Positions 41,907 through 52,162 of a stretch of 64,000 nt of DNA are shown piece after piece. Position 1 is the stretch's first letter, and the number at the start of each line of letters is the position of its first letter. Origin of the DNA: Psychromonas sp. CNPT3 (GTDB taxonomy: Bacteria; Pseudomonadota; Gammaproteobacteria; Enterobacterales; Psychromonadaceae). The stretch spans positions 763,883 to 827,882 of the forward strand of contig NC_020802.1 in assembly GCF_000153405.2 (NCBI RefSeq). The letters run 5' to 3'. The notes under the pieces were generated by a model. That model was not told where the DNA came from. It did no database searches and was given only the letters and a program-made list of their open reading frames with translations. The translations under genes were made by a program, and so were the position numbers.

Positions 41907-42482
41907 ATGATATATTTAGCCTCTCGTTCACCTCGTCGCGCCGAACTTCTGCAACAAATCAACGTGTCTTTTTGTTGCGTTAAAGCCGATATAGAAGAGT
42001 GCCAAAATAGCGGTGAACTCGCAGAAGATTACGTATTACGCTTAGCCACACAAAAAGCGCAAGCAGGCTTTATGAATAGTGATAAGCAGCAGATAGTGTT
42101 GGGCGCCGATACCATTGTGGTTATTGATGGCGAAGTGCTTGAAAAGCCCCAAAACCAGCAACATGCTTTGCAAATGATGCAGAGATTATCCGCTAAAACG
42201 CACCATGTATTTACAGCTGTTGCCTTATATGATGGCAAAAAAGGATCCTCTGTTGTTGTTAAAACGGCGGTCACCTTTAAAATCTTAACGACACAAGAAA
42301 TTACAGATTATTGGCAAAGTGGAGAGCCTCAAGATAAAGCGGGAGGTTATGCTATTCAAGGCTTTGCAAGTAAATTTGTGACACATATAAGTGGGAGTTA
42401 CAGCGCGGTTGTTGGCTTACCTTTATATGAAACAGATCAATTAATTAAAGAATTTTTAATAGGAGCGCATCATGTCGGTTGA
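41907..42482 (+). CDS. maf: Maf-type nucleoside triphosphate pyrophosphatase (YhdE subfamily)
   Basis: Maf proteins hydrolyse nucleoside triphosphates; the YhdE type prefers dTTP and UTP. Motifs are LASRSPRRAELLQQI near the N-terminus, the catalytic LGADTIVVIDGEVLEKP, and DKAGGYAIQGFASKFV. I prefer the ATG at 41907 (192 codons including stop), which has AAGGT about nine bases upstream, over a TTG at 41901. It lies between mreD and rng as in E. coli, and overlaps rng by 11 bases. Confidence 0.94.
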   Translation: MIYLASRSPRRAELLQQINVSFCCVKADIEECQNSGELAEDYVLRLATQKAQAGFMNSDKQQIVLGADTIVVIDGEVLEKPQNQQHALQMMQRLSAKTHHVFTAVALYDGKKGSSVVVKTAVTFKILTTQEITDYWQSGEPQDKAGGYAIQGFASKFVTHISGSYSAVVGLPLYETDQLIKEFLIGAHHVG

Positions 42483-43944
42483 ATTATTAATGAATATTAC
42501 GCCTACAGAGACGCGTGTGGCATTGATAGAAGGTGGCGTATTACAAGAACTACATATTGAACGACAAGGTACTAAAGGCATTGTTGGCAATGTATATAAA
42601 GGTAAAGTCTGTCGCGTTCTACCAGGAATGCAAGCAGCTTTTGTGGATATCGGTTTAGAAAAAGCAGCCTTTTTACACGCGTCAGATATCGTGCCACACA
42701 CAGAATGTGTTGCACAAACGGAAAAAGTTAAATTTAAAGTTGCTGATATTTCTGAATTAGTGCGCCAAGGTCAAGATATAATGGTGCAAGTGGTTAAAGA
42801 TCCACTCGGCACGAAAGGTGCTCGGCTAACAACCGATATTACCGTCCCTTCTCGATACCTTGTTTTTATGCCTGGTAGTTCACATGTGGGTGTTTCACAG
42901 CGCATTGCAAGTTCCTCTGAACGCGATAGATTAAAAGCGATTACTCAAACCTGTATCAATGAATTAGGTGGGTTTATTATCCGCACTGCAGCCGAAGGCG
43001 CGCCAGAAAATGAATTAACACATGATGCTGCATTTTTACAACGCGTATGGGCAAAAGTACTTAAACGTCGTGCCCGCTTTAAATCTAAAAACAAATTACT
43101 GTATCAAGATTTAGGGTTAGCTTTTCGTATTTTACGCGACTTTGTTGGCACAGAAATCGACAGAGTGCGTATCGATTCAAAATTAAAATTTACTGAACTA
43201 CAAAAGTTTACTCATGAGTTTGTGCCTGAGCTTGAAGATAAAATTGAATATTATTCGGGTGAAAGTCCTATTTTCGACCTATTTGATGCAGAAAATGAAG
43301 TGCAACGTGCATTAGAGCGAAAAGTAGAACTGAAATCAGGTGGCTATTTGATCATTGATCAAACCGAGGCGATGACCACTGTCGATATTAATACCGGCGC
43401 TTTTGTTGGCCACCGTAATTTAGAAGAAACTATTTTTAATACCAATATTGAAGCAACGCAAGCGATAGCGCGTCAACTAAGGTTACGTAATTTAGGCGGG
43501 ATCATTATTCTTGATTTTATTGATATGCAGTCGAATGATCATAAGCGTCGTGTTTTTACAAGCTTAGAGCTGGCGTTGAGTAAAGATCGCGTTAAAACAC
43601 ATATTAATGATTTTTCACCCCTTGGTTTAATCGAAATGACGCGTAAGCGCACTCAAGAAAGTCTTGAGCATATTTTTTGTAGCCCATGTGAGCAATGCAA
43701 TGGTCGTGGCTATGTGAAAACGGTTGAAACGGTATGTTATGAAGTTTTGCGTGAAATATTGCGTGTTAACCGTGCTTATGATGCTGAACACTTTGCTGTT
43801 TATACCTCACCTGCAGTAGCAGATGCACTGCGTGGTGATGAATCTCATAGTTTGGGTGAACTTATCTTATTTATGTCTAAAGAGGTGACTATTTATGCCG
43901 AGCCACTTTACGGTCAAGAGCAGTTTGATGTGGTCATGATGTAA
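42472..43944 (+). CDS. rng: Ribonuclease G
   Basis: RNase G is an endonuclease that matures 16S rRNA 5' ends and degrades some mRNAs. The 490 residues include the S1 RNA-binding domain (about 38-125, GNVYKGKVCRVLPGMQAAFVDI), the 5' sensor/RNase H region, and the catalytic DNase I-like domain with MTTVDINTGAFVG and IIILDFIDM. The zinc-link cysteines are in SPCEQCNGRG. There is no RNase E-like C-terminal scaffold. It starts within maf. Confidence 0.96.
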   Translation: MSVELLMNITPTETRVALIEGGVLQELHIERQGTKGIVGNVYKGKVCRVLPGMQAAFVDIGLEKAAFLHASDIVPHTECVAQTEKVKFKVADISELVRQGQDIMVQVVKDPLGTKGARLTTDITVPSRYLVFMPGSSHVGVSQRIASSSERDRLKAITQTCINELGGFIIRTAAEGAPENELTHDAAFLQRVWAKVLKRRARFKSKNKLLYQDLGLAFRILRDFVGTEIDRVRIDSKLKFTELQKFTHEFVPELEDKIEYYSGESPIFDLFDAENEVQRALERKVELKSGGYLIIDQTEAMTTVDINTGAFVGHRNLEETIFNTNIEATQAIARQLRLRNLGGIIILDFIDMQSNDHKRRVFTSLELALSKDRVKTHINDFSPLGLIEMTRKRTQESLEHIFCSPCEQCNGRGYVKTVETVCYEVLREILRVNRAYDAEHFAVYTSPAVADALRGDESHSLGELILFMSKEVTIYAEPLYGQEQFDVVMM

Positions 43945-43946
43945 CT

Positions 43947-46900
43947 TTGAAACATTTCACTCTAAAATGGTTTAAGCGTTTTTCCGTTTTAATTGCTGTA
44001 AAACTGTTTATTTTTGCAGCATTGTTAACCACTGCTCGCATTTTTTTTGTCAGTGTCGGTGATTATAAAGAACAAGTTGCAAGTTGGCTTGTTGAGGAAT
44101 ACAGCGTAAAATTTAGTGTCGAAGATATTTCTGCTAGTGTTGATTTTTCAGGTCTCGTTGTCACCCTTAATCAGTTACAATTACCCAATTCCAAAGGGCT
44201 CCCCTTTACACTTAAATTAGATCACCTCTTTTTACATTTGAATTTTTGGGATTCTATTTTTGAGCGTCGTCTTAATTTTAATCGCATCTCTCTCCAGGGA
44301 GCAGATTTAACGTTAAAAAGTAATATTAGCGATACTGATCCTGCCGATAAACCTTCATTAACGGTGCGTACCCTAGAAAATATTTTTTTAAATCAATTAA
44401 AACGTTTTTCTATTAGTAATAGTCGCTTACATTTTTATGATCATTTTGGGGTTAAGAAAACAGTTTTTATTGAAGAGCTTCGCTGGGTTAATTCAGGAAA
44501 ACTACACCAAGGTGTCGGACGCGCAAAGACGTCAGATGCACCGAATGAAGATGCTTTGCAGTTTGTACTTAATTTAAGTGGTGAAGTTGAAAATACTGAA
44601 AAGGATCTACAGGGTGAATTATATGTGGCAGCTAATAACTTAAATATTAATAACTATTTGTCTGGGAAAATCGACCCGAGTGCAACATTGCTCGATGCGC
44701 GTATTGGCTTTCAAGCTTGGCTGAGTTTTTCGGATAAAAGACTAGAATCGCTACAAGTACGCCTACGTCCTAGCCAGTTAAGTTGGCAACAGTTTTCTCA
44801 AACACAAGATTGGCAATTAAACTCGGGCTATTTACAATTAACAAATTCGCGTCAAGGCTGGCGCTTTGATAGTTATGATGTACAAATAAAACAAAATAAC
44901 AATGCAGATAGTACGTTAAGCTTTAGTGGTACTGGCGATAATAGCAACGTAGCAATGCAGGTCAAAGGAGTGACGCTCGCAAAAGCATTGCCTTTTTACT
45001 TACTGTTTAATCCCCCAGCAAAAGAGCAAGCACTAAAACTTAAAGACATCGCATTAGATGCCAATTTAGATGAATTTAAGTTGCAAAAGAAAGCATCTGA
45101 AAAGCGACAGTTTTTCGTGCATTTAAGTGCATTTAAAAACAAAGCCAAAGGCGCTATCCCAGGATTAAGTAATGCTGAAATTTCGTTATCTGGTGATGTT
45201 GATAACGGTTTATTAAGCATTCAATTGCCGACTCAAAAGGTTTACTTTGATGGTTTATTTAGTCGCGCGATGCCCATTACATCGGGACTTATCGATGTAT
45301 ACTGGCAACAAACCCCCAAAGGGTTAAAGTTATTTAGTGATAACATTGTATTAAATACAACAGACATCGAATCAAAGAGTGAATTTTCTTTATTTATCCC
45401 CAATAAAAAAGCGCATAACCAACAGGTTTTTTTAAGTTTGTACAGTTATGCCTCGCTCAATGATGCCAGTAAAGTGCAATATTATTACCCCATTAAAGCC
45501 ATTGGAGAAGGGGTCTTTAATTACCTTGCCCCCACTCTTAAAAAAGGCCACGTACAAGGTGCGAAAATACTTTGGTACGGGGCATTATCTGCCTATCCCT
45601 TTAGGAAAAAAGAGGGAATATTTCAAGCTTGGGTACCTGTTCGTGATGCACAATATGATTTTTATGGAAAATGGCCAGGGCTGACAGATCTTGATCTGGA
45701 TTTGTTTTTTGAAAATGCGTCATTAACAATGACCGCTAAACGAGCATCATTAGGGGATCTTTCGATAAGAAAACTAAGCGGTTATGTGGATACGTTGTCG
45801 CCGAAGGGCTCTTTAATTATTTTGGCCGATATTCGTGATGACGCTAAAAAAATACATAACTACTTAAATATATCCCCTTTAAAATCAACAGTTGGCAAAG
45901 CGTTAGATATTATTAATGTACAAAAAGAGGTCTCGGGTCAATTAAAAATAAGTATCCCTTTCTCGCGGGAAAAACATAAAACGAGAATCGAAGGGGTGGT
46001 GCAATTAAAAGATAATGATATCGATTTTGTATTCGGTTCAGATCTTAATATCCCTTTACGCCATGTAAATGGCGAATTTAGTTTTGTAGATGCAGAGCTG
46101 CAGGCAAGTAATATAGAAGCCACTTTATATAATGAAGCGTTACAACTTGCTTTTTCAAGTACTCAAAGTGCAACGCATTACGATGTAAAAGCGGACTTAG
46201 GTGGGAGCTGGAGCCTTGATAGGTTATCGGAAAAAACATCCTGGCTACCTGTATTAAAAGCCTCTGGAGAGATAGAGTGGCAAGGTGATGTTAACTTTTC
46301 TTATGCCTATAATAGTGGCTATGATTATCAGGTAAACCTAAAGTCAGAGACGCAAGGTGTCCGCATTTTATTGCCAGCACCGTATCATAAAAATGCATTA
46401 CAATCTTGGCCTGTATCGGTGGCTCTTGCTGGGGATCAACAGGAATCTAATATAGTATTCAAAATCAAGCATAAATTGGCGTTATATGGCGCTTTAAATT
46501 ATACCAATAAAACGCCCAAAATAACCTATTTACAATTAAACCTAGGCCAAAAAGATATTCCGCTATTAGTGAAAAACCAACAGGCTGTGCATCTGCAATT
46601 TGATAATATTGTGTTAACGCCTTGGTTTAATTATTGGCGACAACTTAAGGTTGATCTCCCACAACTTTTCGCAAAAAAGAAGAATGAATCGTTAGTTAAC
46701 ATCAAGAAAATAAGCGCTAAAATAAAACGTATTAGCCTTTTTGAACAACCTTTATTTGCATTAAATATACAGGCTTTCAAAAAAATGACCGCAGGGCAAG
46801 ATGTTTGGTATGCAAATATATTTTCGAATGATTTACAGGGAAAATTAGAGTACAGAGATGGATTGCCCGCACGAATTGATGTTGTATTGGATAAGTTGAA

Positions 46901-47864
46901 TTTACAATCACTTGATCTCTCTACTTATCAGTCTGGCACTACGAGTGGTAATTTTATTACTGATTATCCAGAATTATTTGTTCAGTGTCTCGACTGCCGT
47001 TATAAACAAATCGATCTTTCACCTTTATCGCTACATATATATCCGACTAAAAACCTACTTAATATTAATAAAATGGATATTGGTAAAGGCCAAGAAATAA
47101 CAAAAATATCAGGTGTTTGGGATAGACATAAAACGACACTGAGCATAAAAAGCACTGCTAATAGAGAAGGTGATTTAGTCAAACGTTTTGGTTTTAGCAG
47201 TCCTTTGGTGGCTAATGATGCGTTATTAGAGGGATCGCTTAACTGGATAGGCGCTCCATGGCAGTTTAACCTTAAGACATTAAACGGGGATTTTAGAGCT
47301 GATTTTAACGATGGGTCTATAACGAAAGTGAGCGACAAAGGGGCGCGTTTATTAAGTATATTAAGCTTAGATGGTATCAGGCGTTCTTTAAATATGGAAT
47401 TCGGAGATGTTTTTGCGAAAGGCTTTAGTTTTGACGATATGAATTTAAGCGCCACCATCACCAATGGCATTATAAAAAATGATGATTTTTACTTAAACGG
47501 CTCAGCGGGAAAGCTGACGGGAGGTGGTTTAATTGACCTGCCTAATTTTGATACCAATTATCATTTAAGTTATAGTCCGGCTGTCACCTCGAGTTTACCC
47601 TTGTTGACCGCTTTTGCCATCAATCCCTTAACGGGAGCCGCTGTGTTATTACTGACTAAAATATTAGAGCCTGTGGTGGATGCTATTGTGCGTATTGATT
47701 TTTCAGTCAAAGGTGCGCTTAATGATCCTGTGGTGAGTATTCTCTCACGCCAAAAAGGCAAGGTTAAATTACAAAATAGTGCGGCTTTAGAAGCGATTCA
47801 GTTACAAAATATAGAGAGACAAAAAGAAAAGGGTACGCAGAAAAACCAAGAGTCTAAAAAATAA
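43947..47864 (+). CDS. yhdP: AsmA-like phospholipid transport protein YhdP
   Basis: YhdP is a large bridge-like protein anchored in the inner membrane and spanning the periplasm; with TamB and YdbH it carries phospholipids to the outer membrane. The 1305 residues (E. coli 1266) start with a basic N-terminus and one membrane segment (about residues 13-33), then a long beta-rich DUF3971 region and a C-terminal AsmA-like domain (GSAGKLTGGGLIDLP). The start is a TTG three bases after the rng stop; no nearby ATG fits better. A 530-bp gap separates it from tldD. Confidence 0.93.
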   Translation: MKHFTLKWFKRFSVLIAVKLFIFAALLTTARIFFVSVGDYKEQVASWLVEEYSVKFSVEDISASVDFSGLVVTLNQLQLPNSKGLPFTLKLDHLFLHLNFWDSIFERRLNFNRISLQGADLTLKSNISDTDPADKPSLTVRTLENIFLNQLKRFSISNSRLHFYDHFGVKKTVFIEELRWVNSGKLHQGVGRAKTSDAPNEDALQFVLNLSGEVENTEKDLQGELYVAANNLNINNYLSGKIDPSATLLDARIGFQAWLSFSDKRLESLQVRLRPSQLSWQQFSQTQDWQLNSGYLQLTNSRQGWRFDSYDVQIKQNNNADSTLSFSGTGDNSNVAMQVKGVTLAKALPFYLLFNPPAKEQALKLKDIALDANLDEFKLQKKASEKRQFFVHLSAFKNKAKGAIPGLSNAEISLSGDVDNGLLSIQLPTQKVYFDGLFSRAMPITSGLIDVYWQQTPKGLKLFSDNIVLNTTDIESKSEFSLFIPNKKAHNQQVFLSLYSYASLNDASKVQYYYPIKAIGEGVFNYLAPTLKKGHVQGAKILWYGALSAYPFRKKEGIFQAWVPVRDAQYDFYGKWPGLTDLDLDLFFENASLTMTAKRASLGDLSIRKLSGYVDTLSPKGSLIILADIRDDAKKIHNYLNISPLKSTVGKALDIINVQKEVSGQLKISIPFSREKHKTRIEGVVQLKDNDIDFVFGSDLNIPLRHVNGEFSFVDAELQASNIEATLYNEALQLAFSSTQSATHYDVKADLGGSWSLDRLSEKTSWLPVLKASGEIEWQGDVNFSYAYNSGYDYQVNLKSETQGVRILLPAPYHKNALQSWPVSVALAGDQQESNIVFKIKHKLALYGALNYTNKTPKITYLQLNLGQKDIPLLVKNQQAVHLQFDNIVLTPWFNYWRQLKVDLPQLFAKKKNESLVNIKKISAKIKRISLFEQPLFALNIQAFKKMTAGQDVWYANIFSNDLQGKLEYRDGLPARIDVVLDKLNLQSLDLSTYQSGTTSGNFITDYPELFVQCLDCRYKQIDLSPLSLHIYPTKNLLNINKMDIGKGQEITKISGVWDRHKTTLSIKSTANREGDLVKRFGFSSPLVANDALLEGSLNWIGAPWQFNLKTLNGDFRADFNDGSITKVSDKGARLLSILSLDGIRRSLNMEFGDVFAKGFSFDDMNLSATITNGIIKNDDFYLNGSAGKLTGGGLIDLPNFDTNYHLSYSPAVTSSLPLLTAFAINPLTGAAVLLLTKILEPVVDAIVRIDFSVKGALNDPVVSILSRQKGKVKLQNSAALEAIQLQNIERQKEKGTQKNQESKK

Positions 47865-48393
47865 TACTGAGAAGGAACCTCGTTTAAGGTGAGTGATAAG
47901 GCGCTTGAAAATATGCGCTTTAATTGTTTAAAGGGCATATGATGAGTTATCTCTCTTACGCTGTTTAATGCCATTTTTTGTTATATTCGATGGCGGTATC
48001 TCTTTAATGTATAACCTGCACCTATGCTGTGGGTTTATCCTTTATACAGACGAAAAACTATCGTTAAGAAGACACTGAGGTGTTTTTTAGGTGACAATAT
48101 TAGCCAGATAAATTGTTTTAGATCTATTTAGGTGTTGAGTATACTCAGCTTATAGCAAAGGAATTAATTAAGTTTTCATGTATTGCGCAGGAAAAATTAA
48201 CACTAGCAAGGCGTGAGTTGTAGGAGATAGTTGTTCTCACTTCAAAACTCATAACGCAGGTAGGGATAATTTCAACAAGCAAGACGGGTAACCTTTTTAG
48301 TTCCTTTGGTATTATCAATGAAAATTAATATAAATATAGTGGGTGATAGATGTGATATAAAATATCTATCGCTACTTAAATAAAGGAAAAAAT
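47865..48393. other. 529-bp gap between yhdP and tldD holding a MITE-like element
   Basis: The left part (to 48152) is non-coding A+T-rich DNA ending in the palindrome GAGTATACTC (48136-48145). The element copy 2 occupies 48153-48311. The rest is the tldD leader, with AAAGGA before the ATG. I see no remnant of the nitrilase gene that lies between yhdP and tldD in some relatives. Confidence 0.6.
48153..48311 (-). mobile_element. 159-bp MITE-like element, copy 2
   Basis: This is the inverted copy of 10082-10240, of identical length and with about seven substitutions by eye. The ends are TAGCAAAGGAATTAATTAAG and its counterpart CTTTTTAGTTCCTTTGGTA. TTA lies directly on both sides (48150-48152 and 48312-48314), as expected for a 3-bp target duplication. 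One end has a C-to-G change at position 3 of the terminal repeat. No protein is encoded. Confidence 0.7.
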
Positions 48394-49839
48394 ATGTCTT
48401 TTGAGCAAGTTTGTGCTTCTTTTCTTACGCCTGCACAATTATCGATTGAAGATTTAGAAAAACGATTGAGTCACTTATGCTCAGCAAAAATAGATTATGC
48501 AGATCTTTATTTTCAATCAAGTTGCCATGAATCTTGGCTACTTGAAGATGGCATCGTTAAAAACGGCAGTTATAACATCGACAAAGGGGTTGGGATCCGC
48601 GCGGTATGTGGCGAAAAAACAGGGTTTGCTTATGCAGATCAAATAACAGAAAAAGCCATTATAGATGCATCAAACGCAGCCCGTAGTATTGTTAAAAGTG
48701 GCCAAGATAAACAAGTTAAATTAATTTTTCCACAGCAAAAACCTCTCGTTTATGGAATATCTAACCCGTTAAATAGCATGGCTCAAGAGGCGAAAATAAC
48801 CTTACTTAAAGAGGTTGATGTTTTTACGCGTGCTTTAGATCCGGCTGTTTGTGATGTGACAATTTCTTTAAACTCTATTTATGAAGAGGTTTTAATTGCA
48901 GCGAGTGATGGCACATTAGGCGCTGATATACGCCCTTTAGTGCGCTTTAGTGTCTCTGTATTAGTAAACAAAAATGGTAAAAGAGAGCATGGCAGTGCTG
49001 GCGGTGGTGGTCGTTTTGATTTGACTTATTTCAGCGAAAACGTTGAAGGTGAGTCTCGCGCATTTGGTTATGCAAAAGCTGCGGTGCATCAAGCTTTAAC
49101 AAACATTGATGCCAAGGTCTCACCGGCCGGAATGATGCCTGTTATTTTAGGTGCTGGCTGGCCGGGTATATTATTACATGAAGCAGTTGGCCATGGTTTA
49201 GAGGGCGACTTTAACCGCAAAGGCGCCTCCGTTTATGCGGGAAAAATTGGTGAAAAAGTAGCATCAGAGCATTGTACTATTATCGATGATGGCACCTTAA
49301 AAAATTGCAGAGGATCCATTAATATTGATGATGAAGGGACGCCTGCGCAGCGTAATGTACTTATTGAAAAGGGCATTTTAAAAGGTTACATGCAAGATAA
49401 ATTAAACGCGCGCTTAATGGGTGTTGAGCCTACGGGCAATGCCCGTAGGGAGTCATATGCACATTTACCGCTTCCTCGCATGACCAATACATTTATGCTC
49501 AATGGTAAATATGACCAAGAAGAATTAATAGCGAGCGTAGAAAAAGGTATTTATATGCCTAATTTTAGTGGCGGACAAGTTGATATTACCTCAGGAAAGT
49601 TTGTGTTTTCTGCCTCAGAGGCTTATTTAATAGAAAATGGAAAAATAACCACACCTATTAAGGGGGCAACTTTAATTGGTAATGGATTTGAAACCATGCA
49701 ACAAATATCAATGGTTGCCAATAATATGTGCCTTGACGCGGGGGTCGGTGTTTGTGGTAAAGAAGGTCAAAGTATCCCTGTTGGAGTGGGTCAACCTGCA
49801 TTGAAAATTGATCAAATAACGGTAGGTGGAACAAACTAA
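48394..49839 (+). CDS. tldD: Metalloprotease TldD
   Basis: TldD is the catalytic half of the TldD/TldE (PmbA) protease that trims unfolded peptides and matures some modified peptides. The 481-residue protein carries the zinc motif HEAVGH at residues 262-267 ([14 protein letters not shown]). Its partner gene pmbA lies at 57282-58610. It starts at the ATG at 48394 after AAAGGA. Confidence 0.96.
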   Translation: MSFEQVCASFLTPAQLSIEDLEKRLSHLCSAKIDYADLYFQSSCHESWLLEDGIVKNGSYNIDKGVGIRAVCGEKTGFAYADQITEKAIIDASNAARSIVKSGQDKQVKLIFPQQKPLVYGISNPLNSMAQEAKITLLKEVDVFTRALDPAVCDVTISLNSIYEEVLIAASDGTLGADIRPLVRFSVSVLVNKNGKREHGSAGGGGRFDLTYFSENVEGESRAFGYAKAAVHQALTNIDAKVSPAGMMPVILGAGWPGILLHEAVGHGLEGDFNRKGASVYAGKIGEKVASEHCTIIDDGTLKNCRGSINIDDEGTPAQRNVLIEKGILKGYMQDKLNARLMGVEPTGNARRESYAHLPLPRMTNTFMLNGKYDQEELIASVEKGIYMPNFSGGQVDITSGKFVFSASEAYLIENGKITTPIKGATLIGNGFETMQQISMVANNMCLDAGVGVCGKEGQSIPVGVGQPALKIDQITVGGTN

Positions 49840-49943
49840 TACAACATCAAATAGATATTTAAACAGATAAAACGGACTGCATTATTCTACTTTTCTCGCT
49901 GGAAGTATAAATGCAGTTGGTTTATTGGGCTTTAGTCATCAGG

Positions 49944-49967
49944 CGGTGCCACACCTCACTGGCACCG
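49944..49967 (+). terminator. Possible terminator between tldD and the SulP gene
   Basis: CGGTGCC and GGCACCG form a G+C-rich 7-bp stem with a 10-base loop, followed by TTGCACAGTTTTCTTT. It lies between convergent genes. Confidence 0.4.
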
Positions 49968-49981
49968 TTGCACAGTTTTCT

Positions 49982-51676
49982 TTAGCGCTGCAGATTCAAC
50001 GTCAACGTTGAATCTGCCCCTTTAATTGTTTCATTAATTGTTTCATTAATTATTCTTGCCTGTGTTAATGCTTTAGGAAATAGTTTAAAGATATTATTGT
50101 TTCCAAGTAAAGTAACAATTCCTTTTTTTCTCAAATCTTCATAAACAGAATCTATGGTTCCGGATAAAATAACAACAATCCCATCATCATGTAAAAATTT
50201 GATAGTTTCTTCAAGGTTATTTAGTCCAGTAGAATCAATAAAAGGAACATATCTCATTCTTATTATTAATATTTTATTATTATTTGCAATACTTTTAATT
50301 GTTTCTGTATATGATTTTGCACAGGCAAAAAAGAGTGGTCCTGCAATTTCATATGTTCCGATTTCTTCTGGTAGATTTCTATACTCTTCAAGAGTATCAA
50401 TGTCATCATCCTCTATTTGAATGTTTGTATTAATATCCGCCATTCTTTTCATAAATAATAATGAGGATAATACTATTCCAATTTCAATAGCAACGGTTAA
50501 GTCCACTAATACGGTAAGCAAAAAGGTACTTAATAAAACAATAGCATCAAATTTAGACGTTTTAATGATGGAAACAAATGATCTCCATTCACTCATGTTA
50601 TATGCAATTACAATTAATATTCCGGCTAAACAAGGCATCGGAATTAATTTTGCTAAGTCAGCAAAAAACATCATTATTAGAAATAAAACGATTGCGTGAG
50701 TTATTCCCGCGATAGGCGTTCTTCCCCCATTTTTAACATTTGTTGCTGTTCGGGCGATTGCACCTGTTGCGGGAATACCACCAAAAAAAGGAGTAATAAT
50801 ATTTGCCATACCTTGAGCAATAAGTTCTGTATTTGAACGATGATTTCCACCTATCATACCATCTGCAACAACGGCTGATAGTAGTGACTCAATACCACCA
50901 AGAATGGCAATAATTAATGCAGGGGCAAAATAATGAGTAATATTTGCAAAATCTAAATTTGGTATTGCAAATGAAATCTCACTATGGATATCACCAAAAA
51001 ACGTTTCAATATTATTAATGGGGATATCAAAAAATACAACGACAGAAGTAACAAGGATAATAGCAATAAAAGAACCTGGTATTTTTTTTGTTAAATATTT
51101 TGAACAAATAATGATAAAGATAGTGATAAGTGTCGTAATTAAAGCATAAATATTAAGGCTTGTTATGTTGTTAAAGTACAAAATACATTTATCAATAAAT
51201 GAAGAGGGAAGATGTTCTATATTTAAACCTAAAGCATCTTTAATTTGTGTTGATAAAATAACTAACGCAATTCCACTCGTAAATCCAACAATTAAAGGGT
51301 GAGGAAAATATTTTAGTAAAGATCCTAACTTTAAAAAACCAAATATTATGAGAATAATTCCGGCTAAAATAGTTGACATCATAAGCCCATCTATTCCATA
51401 TTCTTGAACTATCCCAAAAACTATAATAATAAAAGCGCCGGTAGGTCCCCCAATTTGCACTCTACTCCCACCAAATATTGCAATGACAAGACCTGCCACA
51501 ATAGCCGTTATTATCCCCCTCTCCGGAGAGACGCCACTCGCGACAGCAAATGCGATGGATAAAGGAAGGGCCACAATACCGACAATAATACCTGCAAAGA
51601 TATCTGATAAAACTTGTTCTTTGCTAATTCCATTTTTTAATAAGGTATATAATTTGGGTTTAAAAATAGTTTTCAT
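49982..51676 (-). CDS. SulP-family anion transporter with STAS domain
   Basis: The N-terminal part (about residues 1-400) is a multi-spanning SLC26/SulP membrane domain (ALPLSIAFAVASGVSPERGI, GGSRVQIGGPTGAFI, GGIPATGAIARTATN). The C-terminal STAS domain (about 430-545) has IDSTGLNNLEET. Family members carry sulfate, bicarbonate or dicarboxylates; the substrate here is unknown. The ATG at 51676 (564 residues) fits the family start and has AGAG upstream; one at 51736 adds a weak leader. Base composition is visibly more A+T-rich than in the neighbours, so transfer is possible. The C-terminus contains a duplicated INET. Confidence 0.9.
   Translation of the reverse strand: MKTIFKPKLYTLLKNGISKEQVLSDIFAGIIVGIVALPLSIAFAVASGVSPERGIITAIVAGLVIAIFGGSRVQIGGPTGAFIIIVFGIVQEYGIDGLMMSTILAGIILIIFGFLKLGSLLKYFPHPLIVGFTSGIALVILSTQIKDALGLNIEHLPSSFIDKCILYFNNITSLNIYALITTLITIFIIICSKYLTKKIPGSFIAIILVTSVVVFFDIPINNIETFFGDIHSEISFAIPNLDFANITHYFAPALIIAILGGIESLLSAVVADGMIGGNHRSNTELIAQGMANIITPFFGGIPATGAIARTATNVKNGGRTPIAGITHAIVLFLIMMFFADLAKLIPMPCLAGILIVIAYNMSEWRSFVSIIKTSKFDAIVLLSTFLLTVLVDLTVAIEIGIVLSSLLFMKRMADINTNIQIEDDDIDTLEEYRNLPEEIGTYEIAGPLFFACAKSYTETIKSIANNNKILIIRMRYVPFIDSTGLNNLEETIKFLHDDGIVVILSGTIDSVYEDLRKKGIVTLLGNNNIFKLFPKALTQARIINETINETIKGADSTLTLNLQR
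49990..50017. repeat. 28-bp palindrome across the 3' end of the SulP gene
   Basis: GCAGATTCAACGT and ACGTTGAATCTGC (13 bp each) are separated by two bases. The palindrome forms the last coding triplets of the SulP gene. It may act as a terminator hairpin overlapping the coding end, though no T-run follows. Confidence 0.7.
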
Positions 51677-52162
51677 ATTGCTCTTTTCATCGTAATTTTC
51701 TTTGTAAAGAAAGGGAGTAAAGGAGTTGTTAGTCAAAACGTTAGTGCGAGGTTAACTCATGAGTTTATTTGCCATTGATTATGAACAAGGTTTATTTTCT
51801 AATTATAATATCACATAGGTCTTTTTTATTTGTCAAAAATACATATATTAAAGATTAGTGCGAGTTAAGGTAACACCATATCGATGAAAATTCGTTAAAG
51901 TATTAATAGATTTATAATGGAAAGCACTGAGCAGTGACATTATTCATTCATAGCGTTTACGCGCACCCAAATGGCGCGTTTTATCTATTTTCGTGATTTT
52001 AAGGACTTTTGTTATTTGTGCTACTGCGTATTATATTTAACATGAGGTAATACATCGTATGGATAAAACGGGTATAAGTAGCTCGGGGAAATGTTGCGTC
52101 CAATATCGCAGGACCAAACTGATATATTAATTATTGAAATATTTATTATTTGATTGATGAAA
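51677..52162. other. Gene-free stretch upstream of the SulP gene
   Basis: This is A+T-rich DNA with no intact reading frame. The 10-mer TTAGTGCGAG occurs at 51741-51750 and 51855-51864. It is followed by the decayed gene at 52163-52476, so part of this stretch may be further remnant. Confidence 0.45.

Noticed and set aside
47000-47470. 156-codon minus-strand frame inside yhdP
   Set aside because: It is antisense to a long coherent protein with no supporting signals.
48136-48145. GAGTATACTC palindrome as part of the repeat element
   Set aside because: It is absent next to the other copy, so it belongs to the local flank and not to the element.
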